The notes: generated by a model from the letters alone, not told the origin. A stretch of 32,450 nucleotides of DNA from Chlamydiota bacterium (GCA_027451825.1 DAIDHZ010000022.1:1-32450), one strand, 5' to 3'. Positions 1 to 7,754 are shown, numbered from the stretch's first letter. Numbers and translations: made by a program.

Positions 1-123
1 ATTTCTGTCAAAGCCGGCGCCTCAGGTTTGAAGCAGCAAAGCGATGCAGACCGCAGACCATGTGTAAAACACATGGTCGATACAGGCAGCTTCAAAGATG
101 AGGATGCCGGCGCAGACAGAAAT
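1..123. repeat. Nested palindromic element, diverged relative of the copy at 25598-25761
   Basis: Outer arms 1-9 and 115-123 are perfect complements. GCCGGC at 13-18 pairs with GCCGGC at 106-111, CCTCA at 20-24 (bar one base) with TGAGG at 99-103, and TTTGAAGC at 27-34 with GCTTCAAA at 89-96. The apex is a perfect 10-bp stem, 56-65 with 69-78, around the loop AAA. The left arm probably continues beyond the window edge. Blocks shared with 25598-25761 are CAG(A/G)TTTG, then exactly 14 nt, then TGC(A/G)GA(C/G)CGC, and to the right of the apex GAT-CAGG-AG followed by AAAGATG. Confidence 0.7.
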
Positions 124-150
124 GAAAAAACTCACCGCCTCGCAGTATAG
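1..150 (+). CDS. 3' end of an open frame of unknown function (partial)
   Basis: Frame 1 is open from the first base to a TAG at 148-150 (49 codons), so the window may cut a gene whose last part lies here. Most of this frame is formed by the palindromic element at 1-123. Its codon phase is the same as that of the related element inside the metallophosphoesterase gene: in both, the conserved CAG(A/G)TTTG block and the GAT and AAAGATG blocks fall in the same phase, and the translations align around an A-(D/E)-R core. This supports a real coding frame but does not prove it. The other two plus-strand frames are closed within about 100 nt. No family is recognisable from the visible residues. The alternative is a non-coding insertion that is open by virtue of the element. 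Confidence 0.35.
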   Translation: MSVKAGASGLKQQSDADRRPCVKHMVDTGSFKDEDAGADRNEKTHRLAV

Positions 151-284
151 CTAAGCTTTTATACAAACAACTTGAAGAATCGAAAATAGAGAATGAAGCG
201 TTGCTTTGCCCATCATACGAGTTTCTCGCCATATGACAAGGAAACGTCCGCCATTTTTGAAAAGAAACTGATGCAGACCGCAAT

Positions 285-2120
285 TTAAGCTTCAGCGATG
301 TCGACGGGATCAACTGCGATGGTCGGCACAGCCGAAACCGGAGCTTCATTCGGCAATACACAATTTTTCATAAAGCTAGAGAGTCCTTTCATCGACTGTT
401 CATCTTCTCCAATCAATTGCAAAAGAGAAACAAATCGCGATTCCTTACTGTGAATCATCTGCCGATCATCAACCAATACAGGTCTTCCCAAAATCCCAGC
501 CATCATCGATTTCTTTTCTCCCGGAGTTAACGAACTTTCTTGACTCAAAGCCCTATGGAAAATCCAAGCAGCTGCTGTCTGTACAGTCCCTCGATCCACA
601 TGTTGCTTGCAGCAAGATCGAATAAAATCATCCCGAAAATCAGGATCTAAATTTTCTCTATTAGGCGTTTCTTTTACCTTCTTTAACATCTGCTTATGAA
701 TGATCGTAGCTTCTAGCATTGCATCAATCCCCATAATAGCGCCTAATTTAATTTTTTTAATCTCTTTTTGACGTTGTTTGAATGATAAAGAAGAAGATAT
801 GTTTTTTATCGCGTCATCCATCAATGGCTGAAAATAAATTGATGCCTTTGTCAACAATTGTTGAATCTCATCTTCGGATAAAAGTTCTTTAGGAATATGA
901 ATCCCCAAGTCTTCTCGATCTATTTTATTACGAAGCTTACGGATATAACCTCCGATCTGTCCGATGGGAGTATTTAACCATTCCTCAATATCTTTATTCT
1001 TTTTCTTTGCATCAAAACCAATCACAACATGCTCAAGGACTTCAGCTTTATTTACGTTTTCAGCTTCTTTAATGCGATGATCTTCTGTGTTTTTACTTGT
1101 ATCTTGATGGTTCAGATAAATTTCTCGAAGACCTAATTTTTTATAACCGTATAGAGCTGCTTGCCAAACCAAATCTCCTGTGGGAACAGGTCCTACTATA
1201 CCCTGCATTTTTTCATTGTTATTTTCAAACACCAATCCTAAATGAGAAGGATTTGAGGGGTGTGCATCATAATTTAAGCCGCGATCCGTCAATGCTAAAA
1301 ATGCCTTAGAAGGATTACTCATCGCCCAAGGTACATACATTATCCCCTCTCGATCCCAATGAGGCGAATTCGGTCGTCTCTCTTGCATAATCCGAGACAA
1401 AGACTTATCAGAACAACCTACTTTGTCCTCTGCATATTGTTCCAATACAGCTTGACCATTTGCGCAATGCATTTTAATCGCCAACAATTGAACAAAGTTT
1501 ATGCACTCTTCTCTTTCCGCCTCATGATCTTTATAATATTCATGACCAAGAAGTTGATTTAGTTTTCTTCGAATACTTTCCACTGTTTCTTGCGAAGTTT
1601 TCATCTTGTCAATAGATGCTTTTAAATTACGAACACCTTCAGAAAAATTGCTTTTACAGACGCCTATTTCTTGATGGTCTTCTACTATTGGAGCACTATT
1701 ATCGATCCTTTTTTCGCCTAACTTTTGTTCCGAGCAATCAATCTTTAATATTTCCTGAATTTTCTCTCTACGTATCTTTTCGAGTGCATCCTGCAGTGCT
1801 TGATGATCGCTTGGGATCTCTACAGACAAAACTTTACTGATTACAAAAGCAGAGATTACGGATAATGGAGACCCAAATACAAGACAACGCTCCATGAGAG
1901 GAACAAAAGAGACTCCGGATACTGATGACGCAATCAATGCACCTAATATTAATAAAGCAGATACAGCCACGCCAGCCAATACTGAAGTACCGGCAATCAA
2001 AGCAAACCGGTTAGGACCTCCTCCAAATGTGGATAAACCTAATGATGGTGGCAAATCAAAAGATCCATTGGCAGCTTGTGTAGAAGGCGGAGAGGCCGGC
2101 ACAGTAGAGCTAGTACTCAT
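285..2120 (-). CDS. Orphan protein with bilobed hydrophobic N-terminus (inclusion-membrane-protein-like)
   Basis: I do not recognise a family. The 611-residue protein has a Ser/Thr/Pro-rich N-terminus of about 38 residues, then two hydrophobic segments (about 39-67 and 79-99) separated by a short loop, and a long hydrophilic, charged, mostly helical remainder. Paired hydrophobic segments close to the N-terminus are the hallmark of chlamydial Inc proteins, so an inclusion-membrane or secreted role is an inference from architecture only. A GTG three codons upstream (2127-2129) could also start it; I prefer the ATG at 2118-2120. Neither has a clear ribosome binding site. Upstream lies about 90 nt of very AT-rich DNA, as before the other orphan genes of this window. 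It is monocistronic and divergent from khpA. Confidence 0.75.
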   Translation of the reverse strand: MSTSSTVPASPPSTQAANGSFDLPPSLGLSTFGGGPNRFALIAGTSVLAGVAVSALLILGALIASSVSGVSFVPLMERCLVFGSPLSVISAFVISKVLSVEIPSDHQALQDALEKIRREKIQEILKIDCSEQKLGEKRIDNSAPIVEDHQEIGVCKSNFSEGVRNLKASIDKMKTSQETVESIRRKLNQLLGHEYYKDHEAEREECINFVQLLAIKMHCANGQAVLEQYAEDKVGCSDKSLSRIMQERRPNSPHWDREGIMYVPWAMSNPSKAFLALTDRGLNYDAHPSNPSHLGLVFENNNEKMQGIVGPVPTGDLVWQAALYGYKKLGLREIYLNHQDTSKNTEDHRIKEAENVNKAEVLEHVVIGFDAKKKNKDIEEWLNTPIGQIGGYIRKLRNKIDREDLGIHIPKELLSEDEIQQLLTKASIYFQPLMDDAIKNISSSLSFKQRQKEIKKIKLGAIMGIDAMLEATIIHKQMLKKVKETPNRENLDPDFRDDFIRSCCKQHVDRGTVQTAAAWIFHRALSQESSLTPGEKKSMMAGILGRPVLVDDRQMIHSKESRFVSLLQLIGEDEQSMKGLSSFMKNCVLPNEAPVSAVPTIAVDPVDIAEA

Positions 2121-2260
2121 AAAAATCACGCTATATTATATTATTTATATAATAATTATAACAAATTATCAGTTTTATATAATCAATAAATAAATAAAAA
2201 CACAAACAACTAACATTCAATTTATTAAGAAAAGCAAGAACCTTCTGCCAAAGTCCAATA

Positions 2261-2289
2261 TTGCCTTAAATAGAGGCCCCAATTACGAT
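2261..2289 (+). promoter_or_regulatory. Putative promoter of khpA
   Basis: TTGCCT (2261-2266) and TACGAT (2284-2289) each match the sigma70-type consensus at four of six positions with a 17-nt spacer. Transcription would begin around 2296, just before the palindrome at 2300-2317. The -35 region belongs to a 19-nt block that recurs at 5335-5353. Confidence 0.35.
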
Positions 2290-2299
2290 ATTTGAAAAC

Positions 2300-2317
2300 T
2301 ATACCGTGCACGGTATA
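2300..2317. promoter_or_regulatory. Perfect 18-bp palindrome in the khpA leader
   Basis: TATACCGTGCACGGTATA is a perfect dyad about 30 nt before the khpA start codon and just after the predicted promoter. It could be an operator or, as RNA, a 7-bp stem with a TGCA loop. No T-run follows, so it is not an intrinsic terminator. Confidence 0.5.
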
Positions 2318-2347
2318 ACACCTAAAAACACAACGAGAGGAAAATCC

Positions 2348-2578
2348 ATGGAAGAATTCATCGCTTATATCATCAAAAACATGGTGAATGCCCCGGAAAA
2401 AGTCGATGTAAAAACTGTAGAAGGAGAAAATGGGCTTCTTGTAGAAGTTCGAGTAGACCCCCAAGATGTAGGTAAAGTCGTTGGCCGCAAAGGCAACGTA
2501 ATCCGCTCATTAAGAACTCTGACAATGACGATCGGAGCTCGTCTAGGCCGCCGCATTCATCTAGAACTCATTCAGTAA
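2348..2578 (+). CDS. khpA: KH-domain RNA-binding protein KhpA (YlqC family)
   Basis: The 76-residue protein is a single KH domain, the usual size for KhpA. The GxxG RNA-binding loop is visible as GRKG in VGKVVGRKGNVIRSLRTL, between the predicted second and third structural elements. KhpA proteins bind structured RNAs, and in Firmicutes they act with KhpB/Jag; no khpB is present in this window. The ATG at 2348 is chosen over the open-frame ATG at 2306 because GAGAGG (2335-2340) lies 7 nt upstream and the family has no N-terminal extension. The 2306 ATG also lies inside the palindrome. It is followed by miaA after 11 nt, so both are probably co-transcribed. Confidence 0.9.
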   Translation: MEEFIAYIIKNMVNAPEKVDVKTVEGENGLLVEVRVDPQDVGKVVGRKGNVIRSLRTLTMTIGARLGRRIHLELIQ

Positions 2579-2589
2579 GAAAGACTTAC

Positions 2590-3609
2590 GTGCGGACCCT
2601 CACCCCCTCAAAACCCTCTTTATCTCATGAGCCACAGCTCAAGAGAAACCCCTCTTCAGCACCCAAAAAAAGAGTGATTGTCATCTCCGGCCCTACCGCC
2701 ACCGGCAAGACAAACCTATCCATTTCTCTCGCTCAAGCAGTCGGCGGGGAGATCATTTCTGCCGACTCTTGCCAAGTGTATCGAGGCATGGATATCGGAA
2801 CTGCCAAAGCAACGATCGAACAAAGATCTCTCATCACCCATCATTTGATCGATGTTCGTGATATCAAAGAGCCTTATAACGTCGCTGAATTTTATAAAGA
2901 AGCTGAAGAGATCATTGAAGAGATTTTTAAAAGAGACAACGTACCGATCATCGTTGGAGGTTCCGGATTTTATGTACATACGCTCATCTATGGACCTCCC
3001 CATGGCCCTGCTTCTATTAAAGAAGTAAGAAAAGAATTAGAAAAACAAATGGAGGCCTTCGGGCCCGAAGTTCTTTATGAAAGACTTCAGCTTTTAGATC
3101 CTGAATATGCCAAAACCATCTCAGAGCAAGATCGACATAAAATCATACGAGCGCTCGAAATCATGACCATCTCGGAACAACGAGTGAGCGATTTTCCTTT
3201 GCCCAAAGAAACTCCGGAGCACAAATACGATTTCCGATGCTGGTTTCTTCATTTTGCCAAAGAAAAACTCTATGAAAGGATCGAAGCAAGATGTGAAGAA
3301 ATGCTCTCATCCGGCTTTTTAGACGAAGTCAAACACTTAATCAAAATGGGGCTCAAAGAAAATCCATCCGCCTGCAATGCCATCGGATATCGACAAGCCT
3401 TAAAATATCTTGATTCTGCAAAAACAGCCCTCGATCTTCAAACGTTTATATCAGAATTCAAAAGAGCCACCAAACAATTTGCCAAAAGACAATTTACCTG
3501 GTTTCGAAAAGAACCTCTTTTTCGCTGGCTTCAAATGGATGATTATCCCATCGAACGACTCAAAGAAATCATCCTTCAAGATTTCGAACAGGGACATCCT
3601 TTGTTCTAG
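2590..3609 (+). CDS. miaA: tRNA dimethylallyltransferase MiaA
   Basis: MiaA transfers a dimethylallyl group to N6 of A37 in tRNAs that read codons starting with U. The P-loop GPTATGKT lies at residues 34-41, followed by ISADSCQVYRGMDIGTAK (substrate Asp and tRNA contacts), the DRHKIIRALEI segment, the AIGYRQAL motif and the C-terminal RATKQFAKRQFTWFRK. The length (339) fits, although the N-terminus is about 25 residues longer than usual before the P-loop strand. The start is a GTG, since no in-frame ATG precedes the P-loop; a later GTG at 2674 would give a more typical N-terminus but cuts very close to the first beta strand. It lies 11 nt behind khpA. Confidence 0.93.
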   Translation: MRTLTPSKPSLSHEPQLKRNPSSAPKKRVIVISGPTATGKTNLSISLAQAVGGEIISADSCQVYRGMDIGTAKATIEQRSLITHHLIDVRDIKEPYNVAEFYKEAEEIIEEIFKRDNVPIIVGGSGFYVHTLIYGPPHGPASIKEVRKELEKQMEAFGPEVLYERLQLLDPEYAKTISEQDRHKIIRALEIMTISEQRVSDFPLPKETPEHKYDFRCWFLHFAKEKLYERIEARCEEMLSSGFLDEVKHLIKMGLKENPSACNAIGYRQALKYLDSAKTALDLQTFISEFKRATKQFAKRQFTWFRKEPLFRWLQMDDYPIERLKEIILQDFEQGHPLF

Positions 3610-3667
3610 AACTTGCTGAAATTCCAAAATTATGCAAACCTTTCTCTTTTCAATAAGGAGGAGTCAA

Positions 3668-4867
3668 ATGCATCTCAAAAAACACCTCTTTTACAATCGA
3701 ACGTTCCAAATCTTCATCATCACCGCGCTCTATCTCATTTTCATTCCTTATCTTCCTGAAAAAACAAATTCTCTACTCTACACCATCAGTCTTTGCATCA
3801 AAGATATCTTGCTTTGGATGCTCCCAATCACGGTCAGTCTTTTCATTGCACATGCAATTAGTTCTTTTGAAAAAACAGCGCTTCTTTTTGTCATCATCCT
3901 CTTTTTATTTGAAGCCATCTCTAATTCTTTAAGTGTTTGGTATGCATACGGAGCAGGTCACCTCCTACACTCAACCATCGATCCTATTCAACCAAGCGCT
4001 CTCCTCGACTCATTTTCCGCTCTTTGGAGAATCCCTTTTACAAAGCCATCGTGGTGGTCTGCAGATAAAGGGACTTTTTTGGGCATCCTCATAGGACTCA
4101 TCAGCGCATCAAAAAATTCCAATCTCAAAAACTTCGTTTCCCAAGGAAAACAAATCGTCGAGAAAATCCTCACCTCATTTTTTGCAAAGTTGATTCCCCT
4201 TTTCATTCTTGGCTTCATTGCACGGCTGAACTCAACTCACTTACTCAGTCAAATCTACTCTCAATACGCACCTCTTCTTCTCGAACTCATCGTTCTTTTA
4301 GTGGTTTACATCGGTCTACTTTTTTTCTTGGGCAAGGGAGCAAAAGTCCCCTCTTTTGGACAAAGAATCAAAAACCTCATTCCTGCAGCAAGCATGTCTT
4401 TTAGCTCGGGATGCAGCCTCTCCACAATGCCATGGACCATTGAAGGAACCGCTAAAAATCTCGAAAACCCACCGCTTGCCAAAGCGATCATTCCCGCAAC
4501 AACCAACATCCAACAAATCGGCGATTGCATCATCAATACGTTCTTATGTTTTTTAATCTATTATCAATTCTATGGCCATCCGCCCTCTTTCTCCATGTGG
4601 CTCTCCTTTAGTCTCATATTTGTCTTAGCTCGCTTTGCCACAGCAGCCGTCATCGGCGGCGCCATCTTTGTCATGCTCCCCGTTTACGAAACCTATCTCC
4701 ACTTTACTCCGGAAATGATCGCTATCATTTTAGCGTTTAACGTCATTCTCGATCCTTTAGTCACATGCTCCAACGTGGTTGCCAACGCCGCTCTTTGCAG
4801 AATCTTTGAAAAAACCTGGAATGCCATCAAAAAACGGTTCCCCGAAAAAATCGCCATCCTCAACTGA
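3668..4867 (+). CDS. Divergent SDF-family (sodium:dicarboxylate/glutamate) symporter
   Basis: This is a 399-residue polytopic membrane protein with roughly eight hydrophobic segments. The region SSGCSLSTMPWTIEGTAKNL followed by IIPATTNIQQIGD corresponds to the serine-rich re-entrant loop and the PLGATINMDG-type helix of glutamate/dicarboxylate symporters. The late ILDPLVTCSNVVANA matches the second re-entrant loop and the helix carrying the NxxxD-type substrate motif, where the usual Asp appears changed to Asn/Ala. Key sodium and substrate residues therefore differ, and the substrate is uncertain. The ATG at 3668 is chosen over 3632 because AAGGAGG (3655-3661) sits 6 nt upstream. Known chlamydiae carry GltT-like symporters used to import host amino or dicarboxylic acids. 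Confidence 0.75.
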   Translation: MHLKKHLFYNRTFQIFIITALYLIFIPYLPEKTNSLLYTISLCIKDILLWMLPITVSLFIAHAISSFEKTALLFVIILFLFEAISNSLSVWYAYGAGHLLHSTIDPIQPSALLDSFSALWRIPFTKPSWWSADKGTFLGILIGLISASKNSNLKNFVSQGKQIVEKILTSFFAKLIPLFILGFIARLNSTHLLSQIYSQYAPLLLELIVLLVVYIGLLFFLGKGAKVPSFGQRIKNLIPAASMSFSSGCSLSTMPWTIEGTAKNLENPPLAKAIIPATTNIQQIGDCIINTFLCFLIYYQFYGHPPSFSMWLSFSLIFVLARFATAAVIGGAIFVMLPVYETYLHFTPEMIAIILAFNVILDPLVTCSNVVANAALCRIFEKTWNAIKKRFPEKIAILN

Positions 4868-4880
4868 GAGACAAAACAGG

Positions 4881-4983
4881 ATTGTTAGGATTAAAGAAAA
4901 AACAAGATAACGCCGCGAAACGCGGCTAAGGATGACGCTCGCTTTGCGAGCTGAGGATTTGCAGGTCGGGGAAGCCCCGAACC
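4881..4983 (-). repeat. Triloop-hairpin repeat, copy A (inverted)
   Basis: Read on the minus strand, it carries the same order of blocks as copies B and C: hairpin CGGGG-CTT-CCCCG, hairpin GCTCGC-AAA-GCGAGC, a third hairpin GCCGCG-TTT-CGCGGC, then a T-rich tail. The third stem differs in sequence from the other copies but is still perfectly paired. It starts 13 nt after the symporter stop codon. Confidence 0.85.
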
Positions 4984-5048
4984 TCAAACGAAAAACATCC
5001 TATAATCATTCTTACAAGCGTTATATTCTAAAGATCTCATTAAAGTGA

Positions 5049-5177
5049 GAAATGTAGAAAACTGATCACTCTTGATGGGGTTCGGGGTTTCCCCGACCTG
5101 CAAATCCTCAGCTCGCAAAGCGAGCGTCATCCTCAGGCACGCCTCATGCCGTTATCCTGTTTTTTCTTTGATCCTAG
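5049..5177 (+). repeat. Triloop-hairpin repeat, copy B (direct)
   Basis: A 129-bp unit in tandem with copy C and inverted to copy A. Hairpins are CGGGG-TTT-CCCCG and GCTCGC-AAA-GCGAGC. The third stem is weaker here (GGCA-CGCCTCA-TGCC). It begins with GAAATGTAGAAAACTGATCA, identical to copy C. Confidence 0.85.
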
Positions 5178-5310
5178 GAAATGTAGAAAACTGATCACTC
5201 TTGATGGGGTTCGGGGCTTCCCCGACCTGCAAATCCTCAGCTCGCAAAGCGAGCGTCACCCTCAGGCACGTTTCGTGCCGTTATCCTGTTTTTTTCTTTA
5301 TCTTAACAAT
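5178..5310 (+). repeat. Triloop-hairpin repeat, copy C (direct)
   Basis: Almost identical to copy B over 129 bp. The hairpins are CGGGG-CTT-CCCCG, GCTCGC-AAA-GCGAGC and GGCACG-TTT-CGTGCC, followed by a run of seven T. Short open frames crossing the copies have no ribosome binding site and are by-products of the repeat. Confidence 0.85.
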
Positions 5311-5648
5311 GTCCCTGTTTCTGCAGCGTCGAATTTGCCTTAAATTTTGGCCCGCTTTCATTGCGATAGATTTTCAAGCTTAAGCTTCTTTTAGCGCCGG
5401 ATACGTGCAGGTCCCAATTTAAGGAGCCTCCTACCGAATTCAGGAACTCTGAACTGGAACGAGTATACCTAATCTATTTAAGCACTTCTGAATCAATAAA
5501 GTACGTTCCTTAAGCCCTCTTAGCACATACTTGCGATCACCAAAAAGCGGACATTTCAATAAAATGCTAATAATAGATTGAAAAAGAATATAATATTTAT
5601 TATAATTATTAATAAATTTACTAGAAATGAAATTAAATAAGGTGCAAT
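5311..5648. other. Gene-free stretch between the repeat cluster and the F-box-like gene
   Basis: No gene or RNA is recognisable. It holds a 19-nt block (5335-5353) that resembles the khpA promoter region, the short dyad GGAGCCTCC (5423-5431), and an increasingly AT-rich 80-nt stretch up to the next start codon that probably contains its promoter. No clear -35/-10 pair can be chosen. Confidence 0.5.
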
Positions 5649-7142
5649 ATGAGTCTTCAATTAACACAACCCCTATTAAAGGGGGGGCCTCAAATTCAAT
5701 ACGACACGGACGCAGCCACAAATCAACCAAATACCGTAGCAGTAGAAGTATCTAAGGGAGAGCAGCTATTCACTCATTGGTCTGTATTCAACAGAATAAC
5801 CCAATTTTTAGATCCAAAGGATTGGCTTTCTTGTCTTTCTTTTTCTATTTCATACACTCCTCTCCAAACAATGAATCATTCTCTTCTTAAAAAACTATTT
5901 ATAGAGCAGTTTTTAAGACAACAAATGCCTCAAAGGACTCTCGATGAGGCATACAGACTTGCATGTCCTCCTCCACGTTTACTCATGGATAGCGAAAATC
6001 CTCAAACACAAGTAGATCCTGAGAGAGAATATGCGGAAGAGACAGCTCGAGAATTTTTTCCTCTCCTAAGCAATTTGTCGACTTCAGAAGAAGATAAAAT
6101 CTGGAAGTGCTTACGAAGAAGTTCTTGTCTAGATCATAGCGACAAAGAAGGTGAAAAAACATACGGGGCTGTGACTGAATTAAGCGAATATGTAATCCTA
6201 TTTCGTCGATTATACAAGGCCACTTATGGATCGTATGAATCAAATTCGCCTTCCATGAGACAACAGATGGATCTTTTGCGCAATTCTATAAAAATCTGTC
6301 CAGAATCTCTCAATCCAAATCAAAGAAATCATCTTCTAAAATGTGCTGTTTTATTGGATAAATTGATGAGAAAACTGCAAGAAAGACCTTATATCTCTCC
6401 TGAAACGAACAGACCTCACCCCCTTGAAATAATGCCGGGAGAAGAAGATCGTGCATATCGCAATATATTCTCTCATCATTACTTCTTACAACATCCTATT
6501 TCGTTGAGTACTGTAAATGGCCTAACATCAGTCATTCAACCCAATGGAGAAATAAAATATTTTCTTAATTTACCTGGGAAAGATGGAAAATTGATCTCAT
6601 TTGAGGAATCATTTAAAATATTCCGTAGCCAATATATCAATAAGTTCAAAGCTGCTCTCGGTATCGTCGTTTTGACGGCTCTATCATCGATCCTATTTTT
6701 CTCTCTTTGGAAGCCTGAACAACAGAAACAAACAAATCCAGCATTTCACTCTCCCGACTTTCTAATCCAATGTTTTTGTCCAGATTCAACATCTTATTCT
6801 TGTATTTCCACCAACAACCCTTACTCGTGCTCTTTTGTTAACTCCGGATCTTCTTCCGGATCTTCTTCCGGTTCTGGTTCTGGTTCTGATTGTGTTGGAT
6901 CGATCCCACAAGTTACTCCAAGCTGTCAAACTTTTATCAATGCTATAAATGGTTGTTATCCGAGCGAAGAAAGTCTCAAAAATGCGACTTTCATAGCAGC
7001 AGTACAATGCGTTCAATCTTTAGGCATTCCACCTTTTGTTGAAGTTTCTGAATCTCCTCCATTATTACAATCTGGGGCACCCATCCTAATTACGACAATA
7101 GTAGCAATATTGACATTATGGTTTTTATTCAGAAAGCAATGA
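5649..7142 (+). CDS. F-box-like two-TM protein, candidate effector
   Basis: This 497-residue protein is not a recognised family member as a whole. Residues about 44-88 (start WSVFNRITQFLDPKDWLSCL) follow the F-box pattern: hydrophobic helix, then L-D-P-K-D-(W/L), then a Leu/Ser-rich helix, ending where F-boxes normally carry an LW pair. F-box proteins recruit substrates to eukaryotic SCF ubiquitin ligases and occur in amoeba symbionts. A helical middle part follows, a TM segment at about 335-357, a roughly 115-residue Cys-rich loop with a Ser/Gly linker, and a TM segment at about 477-493 with the tail FRKQ. The likely picture is a host-membrane or inclusion-membrane protein with the F-box in the host cytosol (inference). 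The start codon has a weak AAGG upstream. It is monocistronic and follows AT-rich DNA. Confidence 0.65.
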   Translation: MSLQLTQPLLKGGPQIQYDTDAATNQPNTVAVEVSKGEQLFTHWSVFNRITQFLDPKDWLSCLSFSISYTPLQTMNHSLLKKLFIEQFLRQQMPQRTLDEAYRLACPPPRLLMDSENPQTQVDPEREYAEETAREFFPLLSNLSTSEEDKIWKCLRRSSCLDHSDKEGEKTYGAVTELSEYVILFRRLYKATYGSYESNSPSMRQQMDLLRNSIKICPESLNPNQRNHLLKCAVLLDKLMRKLQERPYISPETNRPHPLEIMPGEEDRAYRNIFSHHYFLQHPISLSTVNGLTSVIQPNGEIKYFLNLPGKDGKLISFEESFKIFRSQYINKFKAALGIVVLTALSSILFFSLWKPEQQKQTNPAFHSPDFLIQCFCPDSTSYSCISTNNPYSCSFVNSGSSSGSSSGSGSGSDCVGSIPQVTPSCQTFINAINGCYPSEESLKNATFIAAVQCVQSLGIPPFVEVSESPPLLQSGAPILITTIVAILTLWFLFRKQ

Positions 7143-7154
7143 TATATTGAAGCC

Positions 7155-7754
7155 CTAAAACGTTTGACGACCCTTCAAAGATCTCGCTAGAGTACCGCCA
7201 TCAATGTATTCAAGGCTGCTTCCCATGGGAAGTCCAAAAGCGAGTCGAGAAATCGTCACGGGCAATGCTGAGAGCTGATTTTTTAAATAGAGCGCTGTCG
7301 TATCGCCTTCAAGTGTTGAGTCAAACGCCAAAATCACTTCTTGTATCTGGTATTGCTGAATCCTTTCAATGATTCGATCGACACGAAGCTGCTCTGCATG
7401 GCGTCCATCCAAAGGAGATAAAAGGTGTTCTACAACATGATATAACCCCGGATAAGAATGGGTCGATTCAATCGCAAAAACATCTTTTAAGGAAGCAATC
7501 ACACAAAGCTTGGAGACATCCCGCTCTTTTGGATCGCAAAATGAACATTTCCCAAGATCAGTGAGACATCCGCAATGAGAACAAATCGGCAGCTTTGAAT
7601 GAAGATCCTCAAGAAGACGACTCAAATCTCGAAGATCATTGAAGTGCCAATTCAAAAGTTCAAAAGCAAATCGCTCCGCTGTCTTTGTCCCAACGCCCGG
7701 AAATTTCTTCAAATAAGCAATCAATGTGAGTAAATCAGGAGGGTATTTTATCAT
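7155..7754 (-). CDS. recR: Recombination mediator RecR
   Basis: RecR acts with RecF/RecO to load RecA on SSB-coated single-stranded DNA in gap repair. At 199 residues it has the standard length. The N-terminal helix-hairpin-helix region contains LKKFPGVGTKTAERFAFELL. The Cys4 zinc finger has C58, C61, C70 and C73. The Toprim domain shows VILAFDSTLEGDTTALYL. It is divergent from bamA and ends 12 nt after the F-box-like gene on the opposite strand. In Chlamydia recR is also next to omp85, ompH and lpxD, which supports the phylum assignment. Confidence 0.95.
   Translation of the reverse strand: MIKYPPDLLTLIAYLKKFPGVGTKTAERFAFELLNWHFNDLRDLSRLLEDLHSKLPICSHCGCLTDLGKCSFCDPKERDVSKLCVIASLKDVFAIESTHSYPGLYHVVEHLLSPLDGRHAEQLRVDRIIERIQQYQIQEVILAFDSTLEGDTTALYLKNQLSALPVTISRLAFGLPMGSSLEYIDGGTLARSLKGRQTF

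Noticed and set aside
2306..2347. Earlier ATG for khpA
   Set aside because: It lies inside the perfect palindrome, has no ribosome binding site, and adds residues the family lacks.
4881..5310. CRISPR array
   Set aside because: Only three long units, one of them inverted, with no regular spacers and no cas genes.
5146..5383. Short open frames across the repeat copies
   Set aside because: They arise from the repeated hairpins, recur in several frames, and have no ribosome binding site.
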